The notes under the pieces are model-generated. The model was not told the DNA's origin, ran no database searches, and saw only the letters and a list, made by a program, of their open reading frames with translations. Both the position numbers and the translations under genes were made by a program. Of a stretch of 21,685 nt of DNA, positions 15,012-21,258 are shown piece by piece. Numbering within the stretch: position 1 is the first letter of the stretch; each line of letters starts with the position of its first letter. Source of the stretch: a virus; IMG/VR virus record IMGVR_UViG_3300032069_000058, positions 1-21,685 of that record. One strand, written 5' to 3'.

Positions 15012-15443
15012 TCAGAATTTATCGAGGTTGTCATCTGAGAATGTCCCTAGCTTCTCCGTCGTGCGCACTTGCTGAGCATCGGACTGCGCCGTGGCCCCCG
15101 TAGGCTGATCCACCTGGGCGCGCCCTGCCGCCAAGTCTTTCAAAAAGGCCATCGCCGCCTCGTAAGCTTTCTGCGTATCCTCCCGGATGGCCCGGCGGCG
15201 CTGTTCGAGATACCAGATGGTCAAAGCCCGAGCCAGTTGCTTCACTTTGACGGAGGTGGCGAGCGGCGTAGCATAGCGTCCCCGGGCATAACTATCGATA
15301 TCGGCGCCCGCCGCCTCGATTGCCGCCGTCACCCGCGCCTGCGCCGCCGCGCCCAACATTCCGGTATTCTCATCGTCCGTGAGCTGGATCAGTTCCGCCT
15401 CGGTGATGAAGTCTTTCAGTTCCGCCAGGGTGATATACGCCAT
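15012..15443 (-). CDS. Mu gp36-like protein (DUF1320 type)
   Basis: A 143-residue helical protein with the family pattern: YITLAELKDFITEAELIQLTDDE, then a helix with AAIEAAGADIDSYARGRYATPL and QLARALTIWYLEQRRR, then a charged C-terminus with FLKDLAAGRAQ. Mu gp36-like proteins act in head completion or neck formation. Start and stop overlap the preceding gene as TAATG, indicating translational coupling. The final 35 residues are less conserved in type and likely flexible. Confidence 0.88.
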   Translation of the reverse strand: MAYITLAELKDFITEAELIQLTDDENTGMLGAAAQARVTAAIEAAGADIDSYARGRYATPLATSVKVKQLARALTIWYLEQRRRAIREDTQKAYEAAMAFLKDLAAGRAQVDQPTGATAQSDAQQVRTTEKLGTFSDDNLDKF

Positions 15444-15751
15444 TATTCCTCAACAACGAACACATCGATGTCGCCTTCCAAACTCTGTCCGGTGGAAGTC
15501 GTCACCTTGACCGTGACCTTGTGGTGTTCGCCATCCACGCCATCCTTGAGCCAGAAGACGACCTTCGTTCCCGTCACCGCCGGTGCGGGGCTGCTGCCCA
15601 CAAGGGCGCTGGTCGAATCGGCGCCGGTCGCCAAGTTGACGCTGGCAACCGAAACCAGCGTCAACGTTTCCCCTGCCACCAAGCGCAGAGCGAAGTCAAG
15701 GCTGTAGTCCTGGACCTCATACGGCTGCTTCTGAATGGTTCCAACGCTCAT
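15443..15751 (-). CDS. Ig-like structural protein, fibre-tail adaptor-like
   Basis: A 102-residue all-beta protein. The order KQPYEVQDYSLDFALRL, then TLVSVASV, then VVFWLKDGVDGEHHKVTVKVTTSTG matches phage proteins annotated as fibre-tail adaptors or small Ig-like capsid proteins. ATG 15751 follows directly after the stop codon of the 53-residue ORF (TAA ATG) with AAGGACC as ribosome site. Its end overlaps the gp36-like start. The exact place in the virion cannot be read from the sequence. Confidence 0.7.
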   Translation of the reverse strand: MSVGTIQKQPYEVQDYSLDFALRLVAGETLTLVSVASVNLATGADSTSALVGSSPAPAVTGTKVVFWLKDGVDGEHHKVTVKVTTSTGQSLEGDIDVFVVEE

Positions 15752-15913
15752 TTACAGGTCCTTGTGCTCTCGACGGCTTTTGAATTCCCCCCGCTTCGCA
15801 AGGAGAGCGAGTTTCTCCTTCGCTCGCAGGCTAAAGCTTCGTTTGGGAGGAACCACAACGCCACAGTAAAACGCTCCATCATCGAAAATCGGGAAACTAA
15901 AGGCGCCGGTCAT
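15752..15913 (-). CDS. Small basic ORF (53 aa)
   Basis: A 53-residue peptide beginning MTGAFSFPIFDDGAFYCG and ending with the basic stretch KRGEFKSRREHKDL. ATG 15913 has a modest GGGGGATTGAA upstream. Its stop codon TAA is immediately followed by the ATG of the Ig-like gene, which supports real translation and coupling. No family is recognised. It is short, so coding status rests on the frame and spacing. Confidence 0.55.
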   Translation of the reverse strand: MTGAFSFPIFDDGAFYCGVVVPPKRSFSLRAKEKLALLAKRGEFKSRREHKDL

Positions 15914-15969
15914 TTCAATCCCCCACTCATACCCATCCTATTGCCTCCGCCATCCAGGCGAAGTTCCGG

Positions 15970-17064
15970 TCACCGCGACACGTTTCGGAACCAAATCAAA
16001 TAATCCGCATCAAGTATTACGTTTGAGGTGCTGTTTGCTATTGCCTGCCAAACGATCCGTAGCCCGCTGTCCGTCCGATTCAACGTGCTGGTGGCGACCA
16101 AGGAACCGTTGATGTAAAATCGTGTAGACGTGGCATCGCCCTCCATTCTGAGGACAATCCAAGCGCCAGCGGAGGCTGGGACGAGCGTATCAATATCGTT
16201 CGTCCCGCTGGACTTCGTGATTGCTCGCCAATTGGGGCTTGCCGCGGAGTCATACTCGAAAAAATGCCCCGCAGTCGGTGGATTAGCGTTGTGGGCCGTG
16301 AATACCCCAGCCCGGAATTTGGCGTTGGTGAGCGTCGAGAGTTGAATCGCCGATTCCCACCGCCAGAGTGGATCGCTCGCCAGGCCACCGACTGAATAAT
16401 TAGCATAGATGTACACGAACTCACCGGCGCCTGGCACAGTTCCTGACTCGATATGAACAGTGCCGGGGTGGTTCGCGTCCATTAACGCCCCGCCAATGTA
16501 TCCGGTATTGCCGGACGGACTGCCAATCGCGCCAAAAGCCGCACTGTCCGACGAGATGAAGTCTGCGAACACAAAGCTGGTCGGATGGGTGTAAGTGGGC
16601 AAATTGGCTGCGGGCAATTTCGCCGAAGCGTCCAAGGGCGCGTAGCCGCTCGCGATGTTTTTGTTCGCCGTGGCCTCTTTGGCGGCAAGGTCAGTGACTA
16701 AGTTCGTCACATCGCCTTCGGCATGCGCGTGCGCAGGAAGTTGTGTGCCCGGCAACTTAGTTGTGGCATCAAGCGTAGCCACGCCGCTCGCTGCGCCCTT
16801 TTCCGTCACAGGGATAGCGCCCACATCGCCCGCCGTGGCGTCCGCGCCTGCCGTAACAATCCCCTGAGCGTTGTAGGTGATTTTGGTCTTTGTCGCCCCG
16901 CTTACGGCGGCCTTGTCCGCCTTGGCGGCAAGGTCGGTGACCAGGCCTGTAATCTCCGCCTCAGTGAGATTCCCGGTGTGGTCGGCATTCCAGTGGGATG
17001 CCTGGACCTGGGTGGGGTCGGTGCCATCGGGCTTCGATGATGTGAAGGCGTGCTTTATCGGCAT
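15970..17064 (-). CDS. Tail-fibre-like protein with C-terminal lectin-like domain
   Basis: A 364-residue protein. The N-terminus (KPDGTDPTQVQASHWNADHT) is a common opening of phage fibre proteins. Repeats follow: TDLAAK at 43-48 and 123-128, and the paired GVATLDATTKLPGTQLP and GYAPLDASAKLPAANLP, as in fibre shafts. The C-terminal 195 residues resemble a concanavalin-type lectin or LamG sandwich (AWIVLRMEGDATSTRFYING near the end), suitable for glycan binding. ATG 17064 has no ribosome site; a 22-residue leader frame overlaps the start. Its location between capsid genes is unusual for a fibre, so it may decorate the head or be a displaced tail fibre. Confidence 0.75.
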   Translation of the reverse strand: MPIKHAFTSSKPDGTDPTQVQASHWNADHTGNLTEAEITGLVTDLAAKADKAAVSGATKTKITYNAQGIVTAGADATAGDVGAIPVTEKGAASGVATLDATTKLPGTQLPAHAHAEGDVTNLVTDLAAKEATANKNIASGYAPLDASAKLPAANLPTYTHPTSFVFADFISSDSAAFGAIGSPSGNTGYIGGALMDANHPGTVHIESGTVPGAGEFVYIYANYSVGGLASDPLWRWESAIQLSTLTNAKFRAGVFTAHNANPPTAGHFFEYDSAASPNWRAITKSSGTNDIDTLVPASAGAWIVLRMEGDATSTRFYINGSLVATSTLNRTDSGLRIVWQAIANSTSNVILDADYLIWFRNVSR

Positions 17065-17123
17065 CTGTCAATACTCACAAGTTCGGTCCGCGAGGAATAA
17101 CCGAGCTGCCACATTGCGCTCAT
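17055..17123 (-). CDS. Possible 22-residue leader peptide overlapping the fibre start
   Basis: ATG 17123 follows GCGAGGTGAAGC, a good ribosome site, and encodes MSAMWQLGYSSRTELVSIDR plus two residues; its TAA stop lies inside the first codons of the fibre gene. Ribosomes ending here could restart at ATG 17064, which has no ribosome site of its own. Coding is inferred from the ribosome site and overlap, not from homology. Confidence 0.4.
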   Translation of the reverse strand: MSAMWQLGYSSRTELVSIDRCR

Positions 17124-17133
17124 GCTTCACCTC

Positions 17134-17172
17134 GCAAGGAGCCGAAGGAGCTGAACTCCTCGACTCCTCGGC
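17134..17172. promoter_or_regulatory. Long purine-rich hairpin before the leader ORF
   Basis: GCAAGGAGCCGAAGGAG and CTCCTCGACTCCTCGGC can pair as a 17-bp stem (13 Watson-Crick pairs, two wobbles and two mismatches on the minus strand) around a 5-base loop. It starts 18 bases past the stop codon of the signal-peptide protein and ends just before the leader's ribosome site. There is no T-run, so it may be an RNA stability or attenuation structure rather than a terminator. Confidence 0.4.
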
Positions 17173-17190
17173 TTCTTCGACTTCTTCGAA

Positions 17191-18072
17191 CTACTGCGTC
17201 AGCACTCGCGCCGACGTCGTCGCCGCATCAGTCGTCAGGCACAGCGCCTTGGTAGTGCCCACCAGAGACTCGACTGGATAAAATCCAATCGCTGGCGATC
17301 CTGCCCCAATGGAAAGTAGAGTCGCAGTGCCGGTGCCACAGTTGGTCCCCGTCCCGGAGCTCACCGTAACCAATCCTGTTGTCGCGGTCGCCTTCTCGAC
17401 GAAGACTCCCAGCAGGACAATCGACCCAGAGCCAGGCGCTGCCACCACTTGCGTCATAGTAGCGCTCGCCACGGCCGCTGATAGAGTGCCGAGCCTCCCC
17501 ACTTGCAACACGCCGGCGCCCTGTGCCCCCACACCATTCGAGACGTCCAGGAAACCAGTCGTGCCGTTAGTGAGTCGTGTGTACCAGTAACTCCCCGGAG
17601 CGCCCGAGCCCGTCGATTGCGTCACAGCGCTGAGGGTAGCATTTAGATTCCACCCCACCCCGTTGATGAGCGTCCGGTAGATGGTGATGCTTCCCGAGCC
17701 CGTCCACGAACTCACCGTCCCGAGGAGGTATTGGTCAATGTTGTTGACTACCTTGTTCACGTCCGCAGCACAGGAAAAATTGTTGTTGGCATCATCGAGC
17801 GCGTTGGTCGCCGTGGCGGCCGTCTGACCCCCATAGAACGTCAGGGTGCAGGCGGAGACGGTGCCAGTCTTGCGGACGCTGACCAGCATGGCGGCATAAT
17901 TGCCGACATACTCGGCCGCCGTCGTCAAGTTGCCGTTGCCCGTCATCACGATGCCGGCGTCCATGGCGCGTTTCGAAATCACCACCGGCGTGCGTGTCTG
18001 CGCGAAAACCGGCAAGGCCATGGCTAGCGCCAGCAGCCCTGCCAGAAGAAAAGATAATCCTCGGTTCTTCAT
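17191..18072 (-). CDS. Secreted protein of unknown function with signal peptide
   Basis: A 293-residue protein. Residues 1-24 form a clear Sec signal peptide: MKNR, a hydrophobic Leu/Ala core, and a VFAQ cleavage site. The rest is rich in Thr, Ser, Gly and Ala with beta-strand patterns, and has four cysteines spaced to allow disulphides, which fits an exported protein. I choose ATG 18072 because AAAGGAGAAC precedes it; an upstream in-frame ATG at 18126 lacks one. It lies directly after the major capsid gene, where structural proteins are expected, but those rarely carry signal peptides. It could be a lysogeny-expressed cargo gene or a virion protein that passes through the membrane. No family is recognised. 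Confidence 0.75.
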   Translation of the reverse strand: MKNRGLSFLLAGLLALAMALPVFAQTRTPVVISKRAMDAGIVMTGNGNLTTAAEYVGNYAAMLVSVRKTGTVSACTLTFYGGQTAATATNALDDANNNFSCAADVNKVVNNIDQYLLGTVSSWTGSGSITIYRTLINGVGWNLNATLSAVTQSTGSGAPGSYWYTRLTNGTTGFLDVSNGVGAQGAGVLQVGRLGTLSAAVASATMTQVVAAPGSGSIVLLGVFVEKATATTGLVTVSSGTGTNCGTGTATLLSIGAGSPAIGFYPVESLVGTTKALCLTTDAATTSARVLTQ

Positions 18073-18087
18073 TTCGTTCTCCTTTGG

Positions 18088-18103
18088 CCCCGACGCGTCG
18101 GGG
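18088..18103. promoter_or_regulatory. 16-bp perfect palindrome before the secreted protein gene
   Basis: CCCCGACGCGTCGGGG is a perfect palindrome just upstream of the AAAGGAGAAC ribosome site of the secreted protein. It may be an operator, an RNA hairpin near the ribosome site, or part of an intergenic repeat. No promoter boxes are evident. Confidence 0.4.
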
Positions 18104-18149
18104 CGGAAATTCAGCGTGCGATTCACAACTACACTTCATCCGACGTAAA

Positions 18150-18216
18150 CGTAGCGTCCCGATTTATCGGGACATCCCGAAGGGGACATGGTGGCGATCT
18201 AAAGATCGCCGCTACG
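18150..18216. repeat. GTAGCG-bounded palindromic repeat after the capsid gene
   Basis: The 67-bp element starts CGTAGCG and ends CGCTACG, with inner hairpins GTCCCGAT-TT-ATCGGGAC (18156-18173) and GGCGATCT-AA-AGATCGCC (18193-18210). A further small hairpin, CCGTC-GCCT-GACGG (18220-18233), lies beside the capsid stop codon. It shares the GTAGCG edge with the repeats at 1210 and 12233. Confidence 0.75.
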
Positions 18217-18235
18217 AATCCGTCGCCTGACGGAC

Positions 18236-19195
18236 TCAGATCGCGCCGGTGATCAACGCTCCAGCATCCGCTGTGGTGATCTTCACATCGGAATGCCAGA
18301 AATGGACGTCCACGGCGCGCCCTTTGCGCCCCGGGGGGTAGAGGTCGTAGGTTTCCACCCCGATCCCGCCCACCGTATCCGGCGCCCCCGACCACAGAAA
18401 CGTCTTGGCAAAGCTGACGTCCTGCATCGAGGGACTGACCGCGGTGTAGCCAATCCAGATGGTGCCGGCCGTCCAGGCGAAGCCTTTAACCCCGCCCGCC
18501 TTCTTGCGCGCCGAACTCAGCGAGCAGGGGATCTCGAAGACTTGCGCGATCTGTTGCAGGGTGATCGCGCCGCCCACCACGTTCACGAAGCGCTTCTTGA
18601 TGTCTTCGTGAACTTTGAGCGCGGCCAGGACGTCCCAACTGAAGACGATCCGGTTGGGGGTGAACCCGCAACCCAGCGCGACAGCTTTCGCCAGGCCGAG
18701 GATGTCGCCGATGGGATCGGAATTGAGGGGATCCGACCACTTCTTGCCGCCACTGAGCGCCAACTTGTTCCCGGCGCCGTAGGCGCTGCCAGCGGTGACC
18801 GTGGCGATCAACGCGAGTTCGCGCTTCAGCCGGATGATGCGTTCCAGAGCCTGCTGGGTCGCCCGCTGTTCGGGTGAGTAGATGCCCTGAGCCGCCCGCT
18901 CCTCTTCGCGGGCATAGGGAAAGGTGGCCGCATGGTCTTCGCACTGGTAACTATCGCGCGAGAGACTGGCGGCCAGTTCCTTCGGCGCCGCCAGAGGGCC
19001 GCGGACCACGTCGCCGGGATCCTCGAGCGCTTCCTCGCCGAAGATGACGTACTTGCCGCCCTGGTCGGGGACCGAAGCGAGCGGGGCAATCACGTCGGCG
19101 ACGAATGCCGAAGGCGCATTGACCTGCTCGATGGCGAAGTTCGTCAGATCGAGATCGACGTGCGCCGCAAACGGATTCGTGATCAGACTTGGCAT
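18236..19195 (-). CDS. Major capsid protein
   Basis: A 319-residue protein at the place of the major capsid gene, between decoration protein and head-completion genes. The family pattern includes an N-terminal arm (NPFAAHVDLDLTNFAIEQVNAP), a long helix (ERIIRLKRELALIATV), an FTPNRIVFSWDVLAALKVHEDIKK stretch typical of HK97-fold capsid proteins, and a C-terminal strand region (GRAVDVHFWHSDVKIT). ATG 19195 follows AGAAGGAGAACCT. The size fits a T=7-type capsid subunit. The fold is inferred from pattern and context, not from a structural match. Confidence 0.88.
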   Translation of the reverse strand: MPSLITNPFAAHVDLDLTNFAIEQVNAPSAFVADVIAPLASVPDQGGKYVIFGEEALEDPGDVVRGPLAAPKELAASLSRDSYQCEDHAATFPYAREEERAAQGIYSPEQRATQQALERIIRLKRELALIATVTAGSAYGAGNKLALSGGKKWSDPLNSDPIGDILGLAKAVALGCGFTPNRIVFSWDVLAALKVHEDIKKRFVNVVGGAITLQQIAQVFEIPCSLSSARKKAGGVKGFAWTAGTIWIGYTAVSPSMQDVSFAKTFLWSGAPDTVGGIGVETYDLYPPGRKGRAVDVHFWHSDVKITTADAGALITGAI

Positions 19196-19214
19196 AGGTT
19201 CTCCTTCTGAAATT

Positions 19215-19259
19215 CAGGTTTCAGGTTACAGGTTACAGGCGGGCCGTCAGTTGACGGCC
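19215..19259. repeat. CAGGTT/ACAGGTT repeats and hairpin
   Basis: Three to four tandem CAGGTTTC/CAGGTTA units (19215-19237) are followed by a perfect hairpin GGCCGTCA-GT-TGACGGCC (19242-19259). It lies upstream of the ribosome site of the capsid gene, between it and the decoration gene, and resembles a simple host intergenic repeat. Confidence 0.6.
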
Positions 19260-19285
19260 TGTCACCTATCCCCTCTAACCTGGTC

Positions 19286-19675
19286 TTACGCGCCTTGCAT
19301 GGTACTCGGGGCAATCTCTGCCTCGAACAGATCGTCTTCGAGCGTGGCGAGAGTCAGCGCCACTCCGGCGCAGAGCGCATTGACCCCGGAAGCCGGCGCT
19401 GCCGCCTTCCACTTGCCATCCGTGCCGGCGACCTCGATGAGATCTCCGACATTGATGCCGGATTTGGCTACGCAGACCGCCTGGCCCGCCGTGACGATAG
19501 TCAACGGTCGCCCGGCGGCATCCGCTTTGATCAGAGTGACGCCCAACGAGCGCACTCCCGCCCCCGTGGGCAGTTTGGCCTGTGCGTTGGTATCGGTCCC
19601 CGGCATCACGGCCAGGCCCGCGCCGATCGCGCCGCCTTCCGCCAGCCGGGTAATGGTGCTTCTCGGTTCTGCCAT
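19286..19675 (-). CDS. Head decoration protein
   Basis: A 129-residue all-beta protein matching capsid decoration proteins found before the major capsid gene: GAGVRSLGVTLIKADAAGRP, TIVTAGQAVCVAKSGINVGDLIEVAGTDGKWKAA, then ALTLATLEDDLFEAEIAP. It would bind the mature capsid surface and stabilise it. ATG 19675 follows AAGGAGCACAAC, a strong ribosome site. The length agrees with the family. The preceding gap holds the empty copy of the mini-element target repeat. Confidence 0.85.
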   Translation of the reverse strand: MAEPRSTITRLAEGGAIGAGLAVMPGTDTNAQAKLPTGAGVRSLGVTLIKADAAGRPLTIVTAGQAVCVAKSGINVGDLIEVAGTDGKWKAAAPASGVNALCAGVALTLATLEDDLFEAEIAPSTMQGA

Positions 19676-19690
19676 GTTGTGCTCCTTGTC

Positions 19691-19756
19691 GAAAAGTTAA
19701 GACTCGAAAGTTGAAAGTCGAAAGGTCTTGCTTTGAACTTTTAACCTTCGACTTTT
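19691..19756. repeat. AAAGTCGAAAG repeat: empty site of the mini-element
   Basis: GTTAAGACTCGAAAGTTGA is followed directly by AAGTCGAAAGGTCTTGCTTT, GAACTTTTAACCTTCGACT. The same string, with two single-base differences, flanks mini-element copy 4 near 14230-14330, with 42 extra bases inserted after GTTGA. AAAGTCGAAAGGT (19714-19726) can pair with ACCTTCGACTTT (19744-19755), with one bulge, to form a large hairpin. Confidence 0.8.
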
Positions 19757-19763
19757 GACTTTT

Positions 19764-20423
19764 TCACGCCGGCTGGCCGTCGCCATCGATCCCTGCCGCC
19801 TGCTCTTCGCTGAAGACGATGGCACGCGCCTCCATATACCCGAGTTTCTTGCCCGCCTTCGCCGCCTCCTCTTGCAGACGGTGAATGCGGGTGACGCGCC
19901 ATTCGTTCACAACTTGCTTGCCGGATGAGAGGTTTTTGGGCCGCTCAACACCGGAAGGTTGCAATCTGGCGCCGGCGCCGGCCGGTGCGGCCAGCTCGCC
20001 GAATTCCACGATCTTCGGCAATCCTTCCAGGAACTTCTGGAACAGCTCGACCGCCGATTTCTTCTCTTTCTTTCCCGCCTCGCCGAATTCGATGGTTTGC
20101 TCTGCCGGCAGTGCTTCCATGAATTCAACCAGGCCCAGCTTCTCGAACGCCGGGATCCATTTCCCCAGGGGCTTCAACCGCTCGATGAATTCGTGGATTT
20201 GCTTTGTGCGGCCGGCCTTGGCCACCTCCGCCCTCTGCTGCTCCGCGAATCGCTTTTCGGCCTCGGCTTTCGCCTCCGCCGCCGCCTTGGCTTCCGCCGC
20301 CTTCATTTCAGCTTCGGAGAACGTCTTGACCGTAGCGGCCCCGGTCAGATCGGGCTCGCGCTTTTTCAGTCCCAGCGATTCCAAAACCTCGCCGAACGCT
20401 TTCTTGATGTCGCCAATTTCCAT
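19764..20423 (-). CDS. Nested scaffold protein from an internal start (Mu Z-like)
   Basis: An in-frame ATG at residue 276 of the protease gene follows GAGGAGGAACAA, a much better ribosome site than the main start has. It would yield a 219-residue protein (MEIGDIKKAF onward) made of the coiled coil and C-terminal part only. Mu and lambda make their scaffolds exactly this way, from starts inside the protease gene. This scaffold would direct capsid assembly and be degraded. Use of the start is inferred from sequence and precedent. Confidence 0.6.
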   Translation of the reverse strand: MEIGDIKKAFGEVLESLGLKKREPDLTGAATVKTFSEAEMKAAEAKAAAEAKAEAEKRFAEQQRAEVAKAGRTKQIHEFIERLKPLGKWIPAFEKLGLVEFMEALPAEQTIEFGEAGKKEKKSAVELFQKFLEGLPKIVEFGELAAPAGAGARLQPSGVERPKNLSSGKQVVNEWRVTRIHRLQEEAAKAGKKLGYMEARAIVFSEEQAAGIDGDGQPA

Positions 20424-21248
20424 TTGTTCCTCCTCGATCTCCACGAAACCCTTCGAATCGGCATCGTGGAAAACTGATTTCAGACCCTTCACCTCGGGCG
20501 GTCGCGCGCCCAGAAACGCCAGGTGACGCAGATAGAGTCCCTTGCCGCCCAGATCGTTGTATAAAGCAATCGAGCGTTTGTTGAAGCGCCCCTGCTTCAC
20601 CAGGTCCTCGAAGCCCCGGTCCACCTGGCCGAGCTGCGCTTCGAGGACATCGGCCGAGCGCCGAAGAGATTCCACCCAACCGTAGGCCGGCGAATCCCCC
20701 TCCGGATGACCGACCACCACCGGCGCCTGATGGACCTTGGCGTCGTAGTTGGCCACGATCTTGTCCAGGTCGTCGCGACCGTACTTCCCCTTCTCGCCGT
20801 AGTCTCCGGCGCGGAAGACCTCAATCCACTTGCCATCGAGCTCGCCCATATTGTGGCTCTGCGGCCAGGGCATTTTTTCTTCTTCATAGAGTTTGCGGAG
20901 TTTGGCGATGGCCTTCTCCTTGTCCGGCCCTTCGTACGGTCTGCCGCGAAATCCCTTGGGGGCCATGAGCGCCGCGTGCGCATCGCCCAGCAGGCGCGGG
21001 TCGAATTTCCCACTCGGATCCTTCACCCGCAGGTCCCAGGTGGTCGGCTTTTCCGGGTCCCCAACCACCAAGTAATGGCTCGCTGGATGTTCGCCATCCG
21101 TTTCTTTTTTTGTTACCGTTTCCGCCATCTCCGCCTCTGTGTCTGCCTGAAGTCTGCCGCAAATCCTCCGGGCACTTTCCGCATCGTGCCCTTTCTTGGT
21201 CTGGTCGAGCACGCAGGCCTCGAAGTTTTCATATCCCGCAAAGGGCAT
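19764..21248 (-). CDS. Capsid maturation protease with C-terminal scaffold (Mu I-like)
   Basis: A 494-residue protein. Residues 1-35 (NFEACVLDQTKKGHDAESARRICG) are a short domain often seen at the start of phage head proteins. Residues about 135-270 form the protease part, with WIEVFRAGDY, APVVVGHPEGDSPAYGWV (175-192), KRSIALY and LRHLAFLGARPPEVKGL (240-256), resembling Mu I-type proteases; the catalytic residues are not assigned with confidence, Ser226 and His242 being candidates. Residues 310-350 are an Ala/Glu/Lys coiled coil and the rest is scaffold-like. The order F, protease, decoration, capsid fits Mu-like heads. ATG 21248 is 10 bp after the upstream stop and has a weak ribosome site. 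Confidence 0.85.
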   Translation of the reverse strand: MPFAGYENFEACVLDQTKKGHDAESARRICGRLQADTEAEMAETVTKKETDGEHPASHYLVVGDPEKPTTWDLRVKDPSGKFDPRLLGDAHAALMAPKGFRGRPYEGPDKEKAIAKLRKLYEEEKMPWPQSHNMGELDGKWIEVFRAGDYGEKGKYGRDDLDKIVANYDAKVHQAPVVVGHPEGDSPAYGWVESLRRSADVLEAQLGQVDRGFEDLVKQGRFNKRSIALYNDLGGKGLYLRHLAFLGARPPEVKGLKSVFHDADSKGFVEIEEEQMEIGDIKKAFGEVLESLGLKKREPDLTGAATVKTFSEAEMKAAEAKAAAEAKAEAEKRFAEQQRAEVAKAGRTKQIHEFIERLKPLGKWIPAFEKLGLVEFMEALPAEQTIEFGEAGKKEKKSAVELFQKFLEGLPKIVEFGELAAPAGAGARLQPSGVERPKNLSSGKQVVNEWRVTRIHRLQEEAAKAGKKLGYMEARAIVFSEEQAAGIDGDGQPA

Positions 21249-21258
21249 CGTGTCTATC

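Noticed and set aside
17191-18126. Upstream start of the secreted protein
   Set aside because: ATG 18126 has no ribosome site and would bury the signal peptide; ATG 18072 has AAAGGAGAAC.
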